Of a stretch of 64,000 bases of DNA, positions 1-12,700 are shown one piece after another. The stretch is from Nyssa sinensis (Eukaryota > Streptophyta > Magnoliopsida > Cornales > Nyssaceae). The position numbers and the translations under genes are program-made. Numbering within the stretch: position 1 is the stretch's first letter; each line of letters opens with the position of its first letter. The stretch lies in NCBI GenBank assembly GCA_008638375.1, contig VIRR01000549.1, positions 202,668 to 266,667 of the forward strand, given 5' to 3'. The notes beneath the pieces were generated by a model, which was not told the DNA's origin, made no database searches, and saw only the letters and a program-made list of their open reading frames with translations.

Positions 1-1375
1 AGCAGATGTGTATCATCACAATCTTTCAAGATTGAAAGGTCTGATTTATTTGTTACATCCATGATTGCTTCTACCACATTAGTCTAAGTGAGAGGCCCTA
101 GGATGATCCAGATATTGAAAAATAGACCTAGAGGGGAGATGAATAGGTCTATTAAAATAACAATTGAATTTCTTTGCCAATTTTAAATTGCGTGATCATG
201 TTTTCACTTAATTTAGTACAAATCTTATGGTTCACCTGTGTGTAACAGCTGGTTGTGCAATAATAACAAATGTCATCCACAAGAGGATGTGCTTTTTGTG
301 ATGCCGCTTTGAAGGTTGACAATGGAGGATCACAGCTGTGATGGGAGCCATAGAGGTTGACGATGGGGTGGCCATTGGTTAGTGGTGGCGCCTCTCTGAA
401 GATCGACGGTAGAGGATCACAGCCGTGATGGACCCATGGAGGTTGTTAGTGGTGGTGCCACTCTAAAGTCTGAATGAAAGTGAAACAAATGCTATGAGCA
501 ATGAAAGAAAAGATGAGACTTTAGAAACCTTACTTAGGGTAATTGTTCAAATTGAAAAAATTAACCCAACTCATTCCTTTATTTACTTGAACTTTAGTTC
601 ATTTTAAATAAGTCAACAAGGGTAAACAAATAAACTTAAAAATTTGATAAACATGTCTGAATGGGTTGGGTTAAGTTAAATGGGTCAACCAAACACGTAT
701 AATATTTCAAGCTAATTTTGGGTTAGTGGATTAACCCGAAACACGACATGTTTTTTAATCATATTAATTGGGTAGACCGAATGCGACCTGAACACGATTA
801 CTCCTAACCTAAACCTGCTAACATCGTGTCAGTTTTGAGTTGTGTTTGCGGGTCGGGTCTAATTTTACCAAACCTAGTTCTGAGTCATTATATGTGAAAT
901 ACTTTGGAAGTTGATTGTTCAATTCAAAACCAATAAGATTAATTGGAAGATGATTGATTCATTTCCATTAATACATTTCCATTAATACATTTACTTAACT
1001 ATTTGCAAACTTTGGGCTATAATGGTTACTCATTACATGTGAAATCATTAATTCTGAGACACACTTCATTAGATATTTATCCAGTCTAGGAGTTATGTGT
1101 AAATCTCTCCCCTCCTCTCGTTCTGTATATGTTGCGCACCCCCCCATTCGTTGAATGTTTTAGTCCCACCCCCCTCCCTTCAGTTTTAATGATATGAGCC
1201 CTTTATTTTTAAAAGCTTTGATGGCATGTTGCCATACCTTCTCTTAAAGTTAATTATTTTTATATATTATATCCTTTAAATTAGTTTAATTTTTATTTAA
1301 CTTTTTTTAAAAAACTTTTATTATTAAAAACAATATCTCCCTTGGAACAGTTACTTTGAATTTGATTGTTTGTTA

Positions 1376-1431
1376 GATAATAATAATAATAATAATAATA
1401 ATTATTATTATTATTATTATTATTATAATAA
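1376..1431. repeat. (TAA)n-(TTA)n palindromic microsatellite
   Basis: About nine TAA units are followed directly by about nine TTA units. The two halves are reverse complements, so the whole tract can fold into one AT hairpin. Confidence 0.9.
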
Positions 1432-1625
1432 TTTAAAATTTTAATTTTTTATTTAGTGTAGTTAACCAATTTGCTTATTTTGTATCACTAAATTAGTCAA
1501 AAAAGTTTATATTAATTTCTAATAAATCAACTTAATGAAACATGTGCGGGCCTTTATTATTAATATTAATTTTATTAGGTGATCTTGAAATTGATCAAAT
1601 AATGCCGGAATTGAATTATATTCTC

Positions 1626-1677
<52 letters not shown>
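1626..1677. repeat. (TA)n(TG)n compound microsatellite
   Basis: About 10 TA dinucleotides run directly into about 15 TG dinucleotides. The same TA-to-TG compound type recurs at about 49950-49988 inside LTR Z. Confidence 0.9.
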
Positions 1678-1682
<5 letters not shown>

Positions 1683-1774
1683 AGCATGTACCTGATGTGT
1701 CCATGACCTATTTTTTCAGAAAATAACATTTTGGAGTGTCGTATCTGTATCCCGTGTCAGTATCTGTGCTTCTT

Positions 1775-4010
1775 AGGTCTAAAATTTTCAAATGTGATCT
1801 GTTTGACATGAAAACGATTGAGTACCTCTTTCTTACTAACATAAAAGTGTAGAAAAAAAGGAAGTTAAAAAGGACTCCCGGTTTATGCCCAAATCTAAAA
1901 AAATGGAAGTGTAAGTTTCATAAAAAGCTAAAATAGAGATTTTGAAGGTCTAAAATATCCAAACGTGATTTGATTGACACAAAAATGGACAAGTAACTAT
2001 TTCTTACTAAAAGAAACGTGTAGGAAAAAATAGGAGGCAAAAAGGACTCTCAGTTTGGGAGTTATGTGCAAATCTAGAAACTTAAAACTCTTAAAGTTTC
2101 TTAGAGAGCTAAAATTGATGTTTTGAAGGTCGAAAATGTCCAAGCGTTATCCGATCGAGATGAAAATGGATGAAAAACTCTTTATTACTAAAGTGAAATT
2201 GTAAAAAAAAAAAAAAATGATAACGAAAAAGGACTCCCGATTTGGGAGTTATGTGCAAATCTAAAAAGTTAGAAGTATAACCTATTAAAATTTTTTTTTC
2301 TTAAAGGGCTAGAATTGAGGTTTTGAAGGTCTAAAATGTCCCGAGGTGATTCGATTAACACAAAATAGATGAGTAACTATTTCTTACTAAAAGAAAAGTG
2401 GAGGAAAAAACAAGAATCGAAAAGGACTCCTGGTTTGGGAGTTATGTGCAAACCTAGAAAGTTAGAAGTATAAGTTTCTTAAAGAGATAGAATTGAGGTT
2501 TTGATAGTCTAAAATGTCCAAATATGATCCGATTGACATGAAAAATAGATGAGTAGCTCTTTCTTACTAAAAGAACAGTGTAGAAAAAACAAGAGGCAAA
2601 AAGAATTCCTGGTTTGGGAGTTATGCGTAAATCTAGAAATTGAAAGTATAAGTTACTTAAAGAGCTAGAATTGAGGTTTTGGAGGTCCAAAATATTCAAA
2701 CCTGATCCGATTGACACGAAAATGGATGAACGACTCTTGCTTACTAAAATAAAACTGTAGGAAAAAATGCGAGTCAAAAAGAAATCCCAGCTTAGGAGTT
2801 ATGCGAAAATCTAGAAAATTGAAAGTATTAATTTTCTTAAAGAGCTAGAATTGATGCTTTGATGGTTTAAAATATCTAAATATGATCTGATTGACATGAA
2901 AAAGGATGAGTAAAAGAACTCCTGGTTTGGGAGTTATGCGTAAATCTAGAAAATTGAAATATAAGTTTCTTAATGAGCTAAAATTGAGATTTTCAATGTC
3001 CAAAATTTCCAAATTTGATCCAATAGACATGAAAATAGACGAGTAACTCTTTTTAACTAAAATAAAATTATAAAAAAAAAATGTGCAAATCTAGAAAGTT
3101 AGAAGTATAAGGTTCTTAAGGAGTAAAGTTGAGGTTTTGAAGTTTTAAAATGCTCAAACGTGATCCGATTGACATGAAAATAGATGAGTAACACTTTCCT
3201 ACTAAAAGAAAAGTGTAGGGAAAAATGAGAGTCAAAAGAGACTCCTGTTTTGGAGGTTGTGTAAATCTTAAAACTTAGAAGTATAAGTTTCTTAAAGAGA
3301 TAGAATTGAGGTTTTGATGGTCTAAAATGTCCAAATGTGATCTGGTTGTCACCAAAATGGATCAGTAACTCTTTCTTACTAGAAGAAAAGTGTAGAAAAA
3401 ATGGTTGTTAAAAATAACTCTCGGTTTGGGTGTTATGCACAAATTTAAAAAATTGGAAGTCCATGTTTCATAAAAATTTAGAATTGAGGTTTTAACGATC
3501 CAAAATTTTCTAATGTGATCCAGTTGATATGAAAATAAATGAGTAACTCTTTTTTACCAAAAGAAAAGTGTAGGAAAAAATGAGAGTTAAAAAGAACTTC
3601 CAGTTTGGGAGTTATGGGCAAATATAGGAAATTTGGAGCCTATGTTTCATGAAAAGTATTAATTGAGGTTTGGAGAGTTCAAAATGTTCAAACGTGATTT
3701 GATTGACATGAAAATAGACAAGTAACTCTATTTTACTAAATCCTAAAGTAAAGGTGTATAAAAAAAATAGGAGTTAAAAAGGATTCATGGTTTGGGAGTT
3801 ATGCGTAAATTTAGGTTCTTGAAGTCTAAGTTTTATAGAAAGCTAGAATTGAGGTTGAGGGTCCAAAATGTCTAGAAGTAATCTGATTGACACAACAACG
3901 AACGACTAACTCTTTTTCTCCAAGTGAAAGGTGTAGGATAAAAAATCAGAGTACAAAAGCACTTTCGGTTTGGGAATTACGTAAAAAACTAGGAACTTGG
4001 GCTTTGTGGA
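1775..4010. repeat. Degenerate tandem array, about 178-bp monomer, 12-13 copies
   Basis: A block ending in tttgggagttatg-gcaaatctag recurs at about 1881, 2053, 2239, 2432, 2612, 2790, 2925, 3075, 3250, 3423, 3603, 3790 and 3967. Spacing is mostly 172-193 bp, with two short monomers of about 135 and 150 bp. Within each monomer the order is constant: cttaaagagctagaattgag, then gaggttttgaaggtc, then a gatccgattgacatgaaaat-type block, then ctctttcttactaaaagaaa, then gactcc-ggtttgggag. Monomers differ by many substitutions, so the array is old. Short open frames on the minus strand here only reflect the repeat and are not called as genes. The monomer is close to a nucleosomal repeat length, as in many plant satellites. 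Confidence 0.9.
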
Positions 4011-4024
4011 GAGGTAACTCATTC

Positions 4025-4390
4025 TCTTCTATGGTGTATAGCTTCTATAGAGGGAAAAGATGAGAAGATTTGGAGGAGTAAGAGAAGAAAGATACAATCA
4101 ATCTCTTCAAATAGTTTTCTTCAACAATGTATTCTTCAAGAATAAGGTATTCGTAACCCTTCTTTTCAAAGATCCAAATTAATTTTTAAAATTTCTTTTG
4201 CTATAAATATAAACCTAAAAAGACTTCTATGGTGTATAGCTTCTATAGAGGGAAAAGAGAAGAAGATTTGGAGGAGTAAGAGAAGGAAGATACAATCAAT
4301 CTCTTCAACTAGTTTTCTTCAACAATCTATTCTTCAAGATCCAAATTAATTTTCAAAATTGCTTTTGCTATAACTCTAAACCTAACAAGA
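4025..4390. repeat. Tandem duplication, about 180-200 bp unit
   Basis: The block starting cttctatggtgtatagcttc at about 4025 is repeated from 4223. Both copies contain ggaggagtaagagaa-gaagatacaatcaatc and end near gatccaaattaatttt. The second copy lacks a short stretch, so the unit is about 197 bp in the first copy and about 168 bp in the second. Confidence 0.85.
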
Positions 4391-6177
4391 TCGAACCAAG
4401 TACTTAAAATGGTTCGAATAAGGTTGTTATTTGCACATTATTTTTCAAAATTGTAATGCCTTGCTCAAAACTCAATCTAAGGTCTTTTTAATGAGACTTG
4501 GTCTCAATTGAATGAGCTACTTTGTGGAGCTATTATTTGGCTCAGAAGAGATATCTTGGATAGTTCCCAATTTAATAAATTTTTGTAGATATAAAAGAGG
4601 GACTTATTCTTTTATCAAGAAAGAGAGAAGCTTATGCACATTTTTTAAAGACATCATTAAGGTTTTTAAAGGCTAGAACAAAAGTTTTTTATCTTTGTAT
4701 TGCACTTAGAAAACCTAGACATTAATGATCTAAACCTAGTTTGCAAATCCTCTTTGGAGAGTATTAGCATGGAGGGTTTTGGATACTATGATTGGTGGAC
4801 ACGAAGGCCTATGGATTTGAGTTGTGAACAACTTTCGAGGATTTGAAGTTGGAGCTACGAAGAATGCTTTTGGATTCAAGTCAAGAAATGTATGAGATCA
4901 ACATCAGTGAGGCTTGATGAGTTGAATCGTCACGTAAATTGAGTCAAGTTGAGTCTATATTCTTTCGATTCTTCGTAGTGGATTTGTGCATTTAGACTAG
5001 GTCTTGTGGTTTTCTCCTTCAAGGATTTTCACACAAAAATCTTGGTGTTCACTTTATGTGATTGATTATATAGATTTAATTCTATTGCTTGATTATTTAG
5101 AAATTGAGATTGCACGGATGTGGAATATTAAGATACTTGTACTAATCAATTGAAATCAGTTGAATCCATGATCAACTGGTCTATTAACGTATTCAGCCCC
5201 TTATGTCAAGTCTATCATGTCTAGATGCTAAACTATCATTTTCAAACTCATCGATGGTGCCATGGTGCGAATGTAGGCCCCCTTAATCGAGATTTGCGAA
5301 AAGATCATCATGTGAATAAATTTAGGTGTGGTCAATTCTCTTTTTATGAGTTCCATCATGTGTTTGATTAATTGTACATTCAATTTTCTTGAATTACTTG
5401 TTTGGTTCTTGAGAAAATGCAAGAACATTGAATTTTTGGAAAAAAAGAAAATCTTAAACTCAACGTTGTGAAAGATTTGTAATATCTATGCATTATATTT
5501 TAGAAAATGCATTTTTCCTAGAGATTTCCTTAGAAAATCCCTTCTACCAGTGGCATTATTGTGGATTCTCAACAATACTTTCTTAGAAATTCTCATAGTT
5601 TTCCTCGCCTATCAAATTTGGGCCCTGACCTTGAAACAAATTAATTCAAGATAGGGGTGGGCTTGAGTTGGGTTGCTCAGGCTCAAGGTTGGACTCGGGT
5701 TGACCGTCTCATAACTTGTGCTGATTGGATAGGCCTCAAGCTCAGCCGAGTCTGCTTGAGTTTCACCCCTAGTCATTTCAAGACTTCCAGACACACTTTG
5801 ATAAGGGGAAGTCATGTAATATATATTTTTCAAAACACAACAATGCTTGTGTGATTAAGCCTTACCTTCGGAAAGGTCAATGTAATTTTAAAAAAAGATG
5901 TGGAATTATATCAATAGAAGGTCTTCAACCAAGCCTGTTAAGAAAAAAAATATTTGATATACATCTTTATATTATACAGAAAGAAAGAAATCACTAAAGA
6001 GTTGAGCAATAAAAGCACTGGGACATCCTTAAAAGGGCCAATTAAGCTACAAACAAGAATAAAACCTCTAAAACTGATTGACTAACAGATGCTATATTCA
6101 TTAGTTTTCTAGATTAGAATTGTAGATAGAGACCTGACATTTGGAACACACACATGCACATTGCAAAAACACACAGA
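4391..6177. other. Intergenic DNA, no gene recognised
   Basis: No protein family could be read. The stretch at about 5010-5060 (gattttcacacaaaaatctt and following) resembles the 3' end of plant copia LTRs as I remember them, but no second LTR, TSD or pol sequence was found nearby. It may be a truncated LTR fragment. Confidence 0.4.
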
Positions 6178-9100
6178 TCAAGTACGCCTGTTGCGAATGA
6201 GCTGCAATTTGATTTTGTTCAACTTAGAAACCACCTCTTGTGTGTCATTCCTCTTCTCCGGTAATTCTTTGCAACACCCCAAGCCTAACTCCATGATAGC
6301 GAGTATACTGTCTTGTGTGGAAGTCATATCTCCATTTTCTATCCTCAATAAAAACCACAATCCACAACCTCCATTAATTTGTCAGGAAGTGATGCATTCA
6401 CCCAATGCCTCAAACTCAGTTCTCCAATGAACATTTCATCCGTGGGTTTCTTTCTTGTGAATGTCTCCAGCAACATTATACCATAGCTGAAAATATCACC
6501 TCTTGTGGACACCCTTCCTTCGGAGCCATACTCTGTCAAATAGTGATAGACTTAGTCTTCAAGAAGTGTAATTGAAATACATGACCTTCATTGTCATCTA
6601 ATATTTGCAAATATTTTATATATACATAGAGCAATAAAGATACATATCCCTGGAATGATATTTAAAAAAAATATTGGGTAGATTACACTGACTTTTCCTG
6701 AAGTCTCTGATAAGTACACTGATCTCCCCTCAGGTTTTTGAAACTATCATGACTTCTCCTACTTTACTTGCTAAACTACAAACACCTCCCTTCAGTCAAA
6801 TTTTTTTTTCTAAAATGAAAAAATTACCCCTTTCATGTCGTATTTTTTACATTTTTTTTTTCAATTTTGACCATTTTTATTTTCATTTTCAAATAAATAT
6901 TGATTAAAACCTTAAATTAATTTTTATATAAAATGAAAATAAGTTATTTACCTTAAATCTATTTTTATATAAAATAAATTTTTTTTTAAAAGAAGTTAGA
7001 AAAATTAGTTAAAATTGAAAAAAAAAAACGAAAGGGACAATTTTGTCATTTTGGAAAAAAATGACTAGAGTGGGGTATTTGTAATTAATCAAGTAAAGTA
7101 AGGGAGATTAGTGTAATTTCAGGAACTTGAGGGGAGGTTAAAGTAATTGTCAGAAACCTCAGGGGAGGTTAGTGTAATTTACTATAAAAAATACTTTGGG
7201 CTAAGGCCTGATTGTCTTGGGTGCTATTTTCTCATCCTAGTGCTTGATTAGACTTTTTTTTCCCTTCCAAAAGAAGTGTTATTTACAAGTCCTATTAATA
7301 AATAATCGCAAAAATAAAAATCGTATTTACAAATAATAAGAAGTTTCTCTATTATGAACCTTCTTAGAAATCCAACTGCCAACTAACCCAGGCCATGGCT
7401 GGGAAACCAAAAAATCACAATCCTCACTTTGTGAGACTTGAAACAATGGCTTTTTCTATGGGGCAAGGCTCCGTATGCCTCTCAAACGTTAACGGCTTCA
7501 GTGTAGCGCCTGAATAGTCAGTGTAGTTTTTACCTAGGTTAAAAATCTTAGATGTGTCAAAATGTATAAACTAAATGTTCAATCTAGTATTAGGCTTTTG
7601 ATCCATTGTTTCAATGCATGAATGGTTGGCATAATTGAGTTTTCTACTTAGCAACACATTTTTCTTGTACTTCATCAAGATTTTATATATGTTGTTTTGA
7701 TGGGTAAGTTCTGGGTGGGAGCAAATGTGTAGATGGAAAACTATGGGTCAGAGCTTGACATTTGGCTTGGAGAAACGATCACGAGCTTATTAAAGTCATA
7801 TGATGAACTTGATGACAAAAATTGATAATTAGCATGCAATTAAATTATTTTGATGCCAAATTTTCTCCCTGAAAATTACAGAACATTTCACTTCAGCTAA
7901 CTTCTATACATGGTAAATGTATTTAGTTTGTATGTTTGGCATTCCAAACCTCAGATTTGTAACTAGTCTTGGAACTATAAAGTAGATAAAGATGAAAGAT
8001 TTACCTAGTGCAATATAACCAAGTGTACCTAAAGTCTAGGTTTGTGTTGCAGTCTGGTTTTTGGCTAAAATCTTTGCATTGCCAAAGTCACATACATGTG
8101 CAACCATGTCTTCATCTAAAAGAACATTGTTGGGCTTCAAATTATAGTGGACTATAGGCTCTGATTGACCATGATGGAGGTATTCCAAAGCTAATGCAAC
8201 ATCGAACATGCTGCTCACATTTTGAAAAAGATCTAAGCAGTAGTTATGAGAATAGAACCACTTCTCAAGGCTTCCATTTGGCATGTACTGCGAAACCAAA
8301 GCTCTAAACTCAGGATTAGAGCATGTGCTTATGACATTGACTAGATTCCTATGCCTGGTTGTTCACAAGACTTCACATTCTGCATCAAAACTTTTGAAAG
8401 CTCCTTCAAGTTACAAATTTAGAATTTTAACAGTAACAGTTGTATCATTTGAGAGTATCCCTTTGTATACAGAACCAAAGCTTGTTACTCCAAGAAGGTT
8501 GGCATCACAGAAGTACTTTGTGGCACGATGAAGCTCATAATACGAAATCATTCTATACTCCATGGTAGGTAATATATCAACTGAACTCTGGATCTGCACA
8601 TTACTTTCTTGATATTTCTTCAACATATATAAGAAAGCAACAACTGCCATGAATGCAATAGTTGGCAGAATAACTTTGACCAAAATTTGTTTAGTCTCTA
8701 ATTTCTTGTTAGAGTGGCTGCAAGGTGGGACTTGTAAATCTTGATGCCCACAAAGTGCTTCGTTATGCAAGAAAGACTACCTTGTAAAATTTGGAAAAGG
8801 TCCTCTATTTGGAATCTCCCCTGATAGCTTATTGAAAGAAAACTTCAAATACCTAAGATGTGAGAGTTTCTCAAGAGACTTGGGTATTTTACGATATAGA
8901 TTATTGTGGGAGAGATCAATAAATTCCAAACCTATCAAATTGCCAAATGATTGTGGAATGTTGCCCTCAAATAAGTTCCTAGATAGATTTAGAGAAATAA
9001 GGCGCTCAAAGGCCCCAATGAATGTTGATATGTTTTTAGAGATTTGATTCCAAGATAAATCCGTGTGCTCGATGACGAACAACTTTCCTATGTCTGGAGG

Positions 9101-10984
9101 TAGGTTTCCACTCAAAGAGTTGGATGATAAACTCAAGATTATTAGATTTCCAAGCCCCCATAAACTCGTTGGTATTGATGAGTTCAGTGCATTTGAACTT
9201 AAGAGCAGCTTCTGTAGCCGACTCAGATTCCCTATGCAAGATGGGATTGGTCCATAGAGGCTGTTTTGTTTGACTGATAACTCTCCCAAGTTTCTCAAAT
9301 GACATAGCTCATATGGAATGGATCCTTCAATTTTGTTATTACCAAGATACAATCTTTGTAGGCTCTCTAGTCCAACAATTGTTGATGGGATGGTTCCATT
9401 TAGATTGTTATTGATTAGATCTATAAAATTCAAGTTTCTGAAGGTACCAACTCCTCTAGGAATATGGCCTTTTATTTGGCATGAGAATACAAAAAAAGTT
9501 TGAAGGGGACTTGAATTATTTCCAATTGAATTTGGTATGATGCCATCCAATGGATTGTAGTCTACAATCAACCATTTCAAGCTTCGGCAATTTGTCAAAG
9601 CTGTGAGAAAATGAAGTTCAGGGCTTCCAGTCTCTCCTGTCAGCTGATTGCCTTCGACACTGAACCACGATAGTTGCTCTAAGGTGCCTAGAGATTTTGG
9701 TACTAGCCCAGTAAATAAGTTAACTTCGAGAGTTAATCTAGCGAGCTTAGAAGATATCGACAAATACAATGGAATGTTTCCGCCAAGCTGATTATCTTGT
9801 ACTAGGAATTGTTGAAGATTTGGAAGTCGAAGCCCAATAGTTGTGGGTAGGGTTCTAGAGAAGGCATTATAAGTGACGGAAAGAGACTCTAGGGATGAGA
9901 TATTAAATATTGTTGAAGCTATTACACCAGAAAGAAAGTTTATTCCTAAATTGAAATCAATTAAATTCAAAAGACCTCCCAACTCATTAGGAATGACTCA
10001 TGAATGTAGTTTGTTCCCAAATAAATTTTATCTAAACTTGAAATGTTGCCTAGGGAAGGTGGAATGGTTCCAGAGATGTTGTTAACACGAACATTTAACC
10101 TCTTAAGCTTATGGAGTCTCCCAACTTCTGCTGGTATAGTTCCATTGAAACTATTGTAGTATAAAACTAAATGTGTAAGCTCTGTACACTGGTATATTGT
10201 AGAAGGAATATGGCCACTGATGTGGTTGTAATAAAGACTTGGTCTTTGAAGTTTAGGGCAATTGCTACAAAGATCTTTTGGAAGAGTGCCAGAGATGCTA
10301 TTGTTTTGAAGCAAAACACACCTCAGAGAAGTAACATTAAAATAGGGAAAGGGATAGAACCTGCCAAGCCACTGCTCTCTGATTCTAAGTACTCTAATGT
10401 GGAGATGTTGCCTATTGATGATGGGATGGAACCCGAAAGGTTGTTCTGCCGAGGGATAGACCACGGAGCTTGGGTAAGATGCCAAATTCCTTTGGTATTC
10501 CACTGGTGAAGTTGTTATATTCAAGTAATATGACTTGTAATCTTCGACAGTGGTGCAAACTTGATGGGATCACTCCTTCAATTTAAGTGTGTGCTAAATT
10601 CAGTTCTTTCAGACGATACAAGTGGCTAAACTCGGGAGGGAGCTAGCCTTGAAAACTGTTGTTACTTAGGTCTAGCAGCATAAGAAAGGATAGGTTAACA
10701 AGATGAGGGGAGATGGTGCCTTGGAGACCCATGTGGCTGAGATCTAGAACAGTAACACATTTTTTGCTTATACTATAGGTGACTCCAATCCAATTACAGA
10801 AGTTGGTTGAAGTGGTCCACTTGTGTGCCAAAACATTGGTTGGATCAAACTTGATTTTAGACTTTAAGGCAAGTAAAGCTGACTGATCAGTGAAATTGGA
10901 GGAAGACATGGCAAACCAAACCATGCATGATTTTATCAACAACATTGTAAAGAGCAAGATAACAGCACACCTCTCCATCAACAA
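6178..10984 (-). pseudogene. LRR receptor-like kinase pseudogene 1 (LRR subfamily XII, EFR/XA21 type)
   Basis: This is a decayed cell-surface receptor kinase. From 10984 down it keeps a signal peptide, an LRRNT_2 domain (NFTDQSALLALKSKI, then NFCNWIGV), many 24-residue LRRs, a transmembrane segment near 8650, and kinase subdomains from the glycine loop (GVTSFGSVYKG) to the C-lobe. Exon 1 ends at 8006 and exon 2 is 6178-6532. The GT/AG intron (6533-8005) interrupts a codon just before EYGSEGRVST, exactly as in the paralogue at 19.4-22.9 kb. Lesions: stops at 10643-10645 and 10583-10585, frame changes between about 10500 and 9980, in-frame stops at 8777, 8411, about 8355 and 8036, and a frameshift near 6350. 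The catalytic loop reads HYNLKPNN, so the catalytic Asp is Asn. No function is expected. Confidence 0.93.
6676..7187. mobile_element. MITE with long terminal inverted repeats, in the intron of pseudogene 1
   Basis: The left end (gggtagattacactgac, tcctgaagtctctga) matches the reverse complement of the right end (tcagaaacctcaggggaggt, agtgtaatttacta). Inverted similarity continues inwards for about 170 bp per side (ctactttacttg versus caagtaaagtaaggg; aaattaccccttt versus gggacaattttgtc), giving a long foldback of about 510 bp. The core is AT-rich and has no ORF. A target-site duplication could not be fixed because the flanks are A-runs. It makes up about one third of this intron, which is 1473 bp against 223 bp in the paralogue. 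Confidence 0.8.
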
Positions 10985-11859
10985 GTTTTAGATTTAGAGA
11001 TAGAGTTGGGGGATTATTGCGATAGATTTCTTTAACTTTATACATATAACAAAATTCATAGGTTGTGTATTTTGTCTTGCAAGTTTCATCTATTTAATCT
11101 GTCATGATTGAGTGATGCAATATTATATATCATATGACTATAGTATAATTTTTGGGTTTTAGTCCTTACATATGTATCAGCATTTTGAAGTCATGTTAGT
11201 GACCGTTGCCTATACATGGACCCCTTTGAAAAATGAGAGGAAAATCAATTTTTATTAAGACTTCTATTGAGACTAGAATTTGGTCAATTTAGATTTTAGG
11301 AATTCTTTATATAATGATGGCTATATAGATTAGAAACAATTTTTGGTTGAATAAAATTGCTAAATACATCTTTCTCTTTTTCAATTGTTCTTGGTATTGA
11401 GACGAATCATCATGGCTTTTGTTGCCTTTGTTCTTGATATTTTTCATATGAGAATTAATATAAATCAAGGAAGGTTTCCACCCATTTTTAAACGCCCTAT
11501 ACGCTATGTTGCTTCAATAATAATTGTGGATGTTGCTTCAATAATAATTGTGGATGTTTACCATTTCTGTCATTTTATGTTAGTGACCGTTGCCTATACA
11601 TGGACCCCTTCATATTCAAGAATGTGGTGTAAAACAATTGACGAATCCTGGATGACTCAATACAACCCGAGGTGATCCAAAATTTAGGGAAAAACTTTGA
11701 CTTGATTTTGACACATTTTTTGGGGTATTTTAGTTTCTTAAATTCATATTAGTATTAGTATTTTCTTAATTCAATTAGTAGAAGGAATTAATAATTTCCT
11801 ATTTAAAGTAATAGTTTTCTAGTTCTATAAATGTGGTGTAATATGTCTTTAATATTCAC
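10985..11859. other. Upstream and intergenic DNA with short duplications
   Basis: No gene was recognised. A 34-bp direct repeat (atgttagtgaccgttgcct and following) lies at 11193-11226 and 11577-11610. A 24-bp unit (tgttgcttcaataataattg plus 4 bp) is repeated in tandem at 11507-11554. The region next to 10985 would be the promoter side of pseudogene 1. Confidence 0.6.
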
Positions 11860-12700
11860 CTTTTTTTCTATCATATATACAGTTTTGAATTTAGAGGATT
11901 TATTTTGATTGTCATTGTCAAAACTGAGTGCCTCTATCTCTTCTTCTACCAGATTTGCTGTACCAATTATGGCCTCTACCTCCTCCATTGTTATAGTTTT
12001 GTCCTTTATTGACGTAGCTTTGAAATCATTGATTAACGCTTGTATTATTCTAAGGCTCCACTTTTTTCTTTTTTAAATTTAATTGAGCTTGGAAAGTTTC
12101 TTCTACTGAATTTTCTGATTTTCCATTCAAGCTTTGTTCATGAACCAACAACAAACCCAGTAATTCATCCATCATCATGGACTCAAAGCCGTTGGATCTT
12201 CAATAAGAGTCATTTTATATTCAAATCGCAACGTCAAGCTTCCAAGAATTTTTTCAACTATTTGAAGGTTTTCTACTTCTGTACCATTAGTCTTCATTTC
12301 ATTAACAAGCGTCAAGGTCCGCAAAAAATAATCAAAAATGGTTTCTAATTTTTTTGATTTGCAACAACTCAAAACCTCTATGCAATTTCTGAAATCTGGT
12401 CATTTTCACCGTATTAATACCAACATATGTTTTTCTTTTAAAGAATATCTCATTCTTGTTTCGCAATTTGAACATAGACAATTTTACTAAAAATTGAAAA
12501 ATCTAGTGCTTGATGAATACAATTTAAGGTTTTAAAGTGTGCTTGTCTTGTTTGTTCATTTGAATCTTCTGAAAGCTCTTCCTCAATGAATTTCATCGTC
12601 AAACAACTTGAATTGAAAATTTTCTACATCTCATTCTCCCAATGAAAAAAATGAGTTTTGCCATCAAATTTGTGAACCGTATAAACAAGTGATGTCATCT
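11860..12700 (-). pseudogene. Ty1/copia gag (UBN2-type) remnant
   Basis: Reading the minus strand from about 12700, a degenerate copia Gag can be followed: KFDGKTHFFHWENEM near the N-terminus, then a better preserved block at 12372-12175 (TIFDYFLRTLTLVNEMKTNG, then VVEKILGSLT-like VEKILGSLTLRFEY), then DELLGLLLVHEQSLN, and an NNGGGRGHNWYSKSGRRR stretch near 11950 where the RNA-binding, zinc-knuckle region normally begins. The zinc-knuckle cysteines are not visible. Frames change several times, so it is non-functional. No LTRs, RT or integrase of this element were found in the window, so it is an isolated fragment. Confidence 0.75.

Larger units (their letters stand above)
1..1774. other. AT-rich intergenic DNA without a recognisable gene
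   Basis: No coding signal was found on either strand. The stretch holds an imperfect direct repeat of about 60 bp (about 309-370 and 405-465, both containing ggatcacag-gtgatgg) and two microsatellites that are listed separately. At 640-880 there is a stretch rich in gggt/accc words (gggttgggtt, acccgaaacacgaca), a texture common in plant repeats, but no element ends could be defined. Confidence 0.6.

Noticed and set aside
1376..1677. Short regular repeats as a CRISPR-like array
   Set aside because: These are plain microsatellites without spacers in a plant genome. No cas genes are present.
2454..3030. Minus-strand frames of 107 and 61 codons in the 178-bp array
   Set aside because: The translated repeats are a by-product of the monomer. 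Frames break at each divergent monomer.
5228..5428. Possible copia RNase H/pol fragment on the minus strand
   Set aside because: A weak resemblance to the end of copia RNase H was considered, but no catalytic motif or continuing frame supports it.
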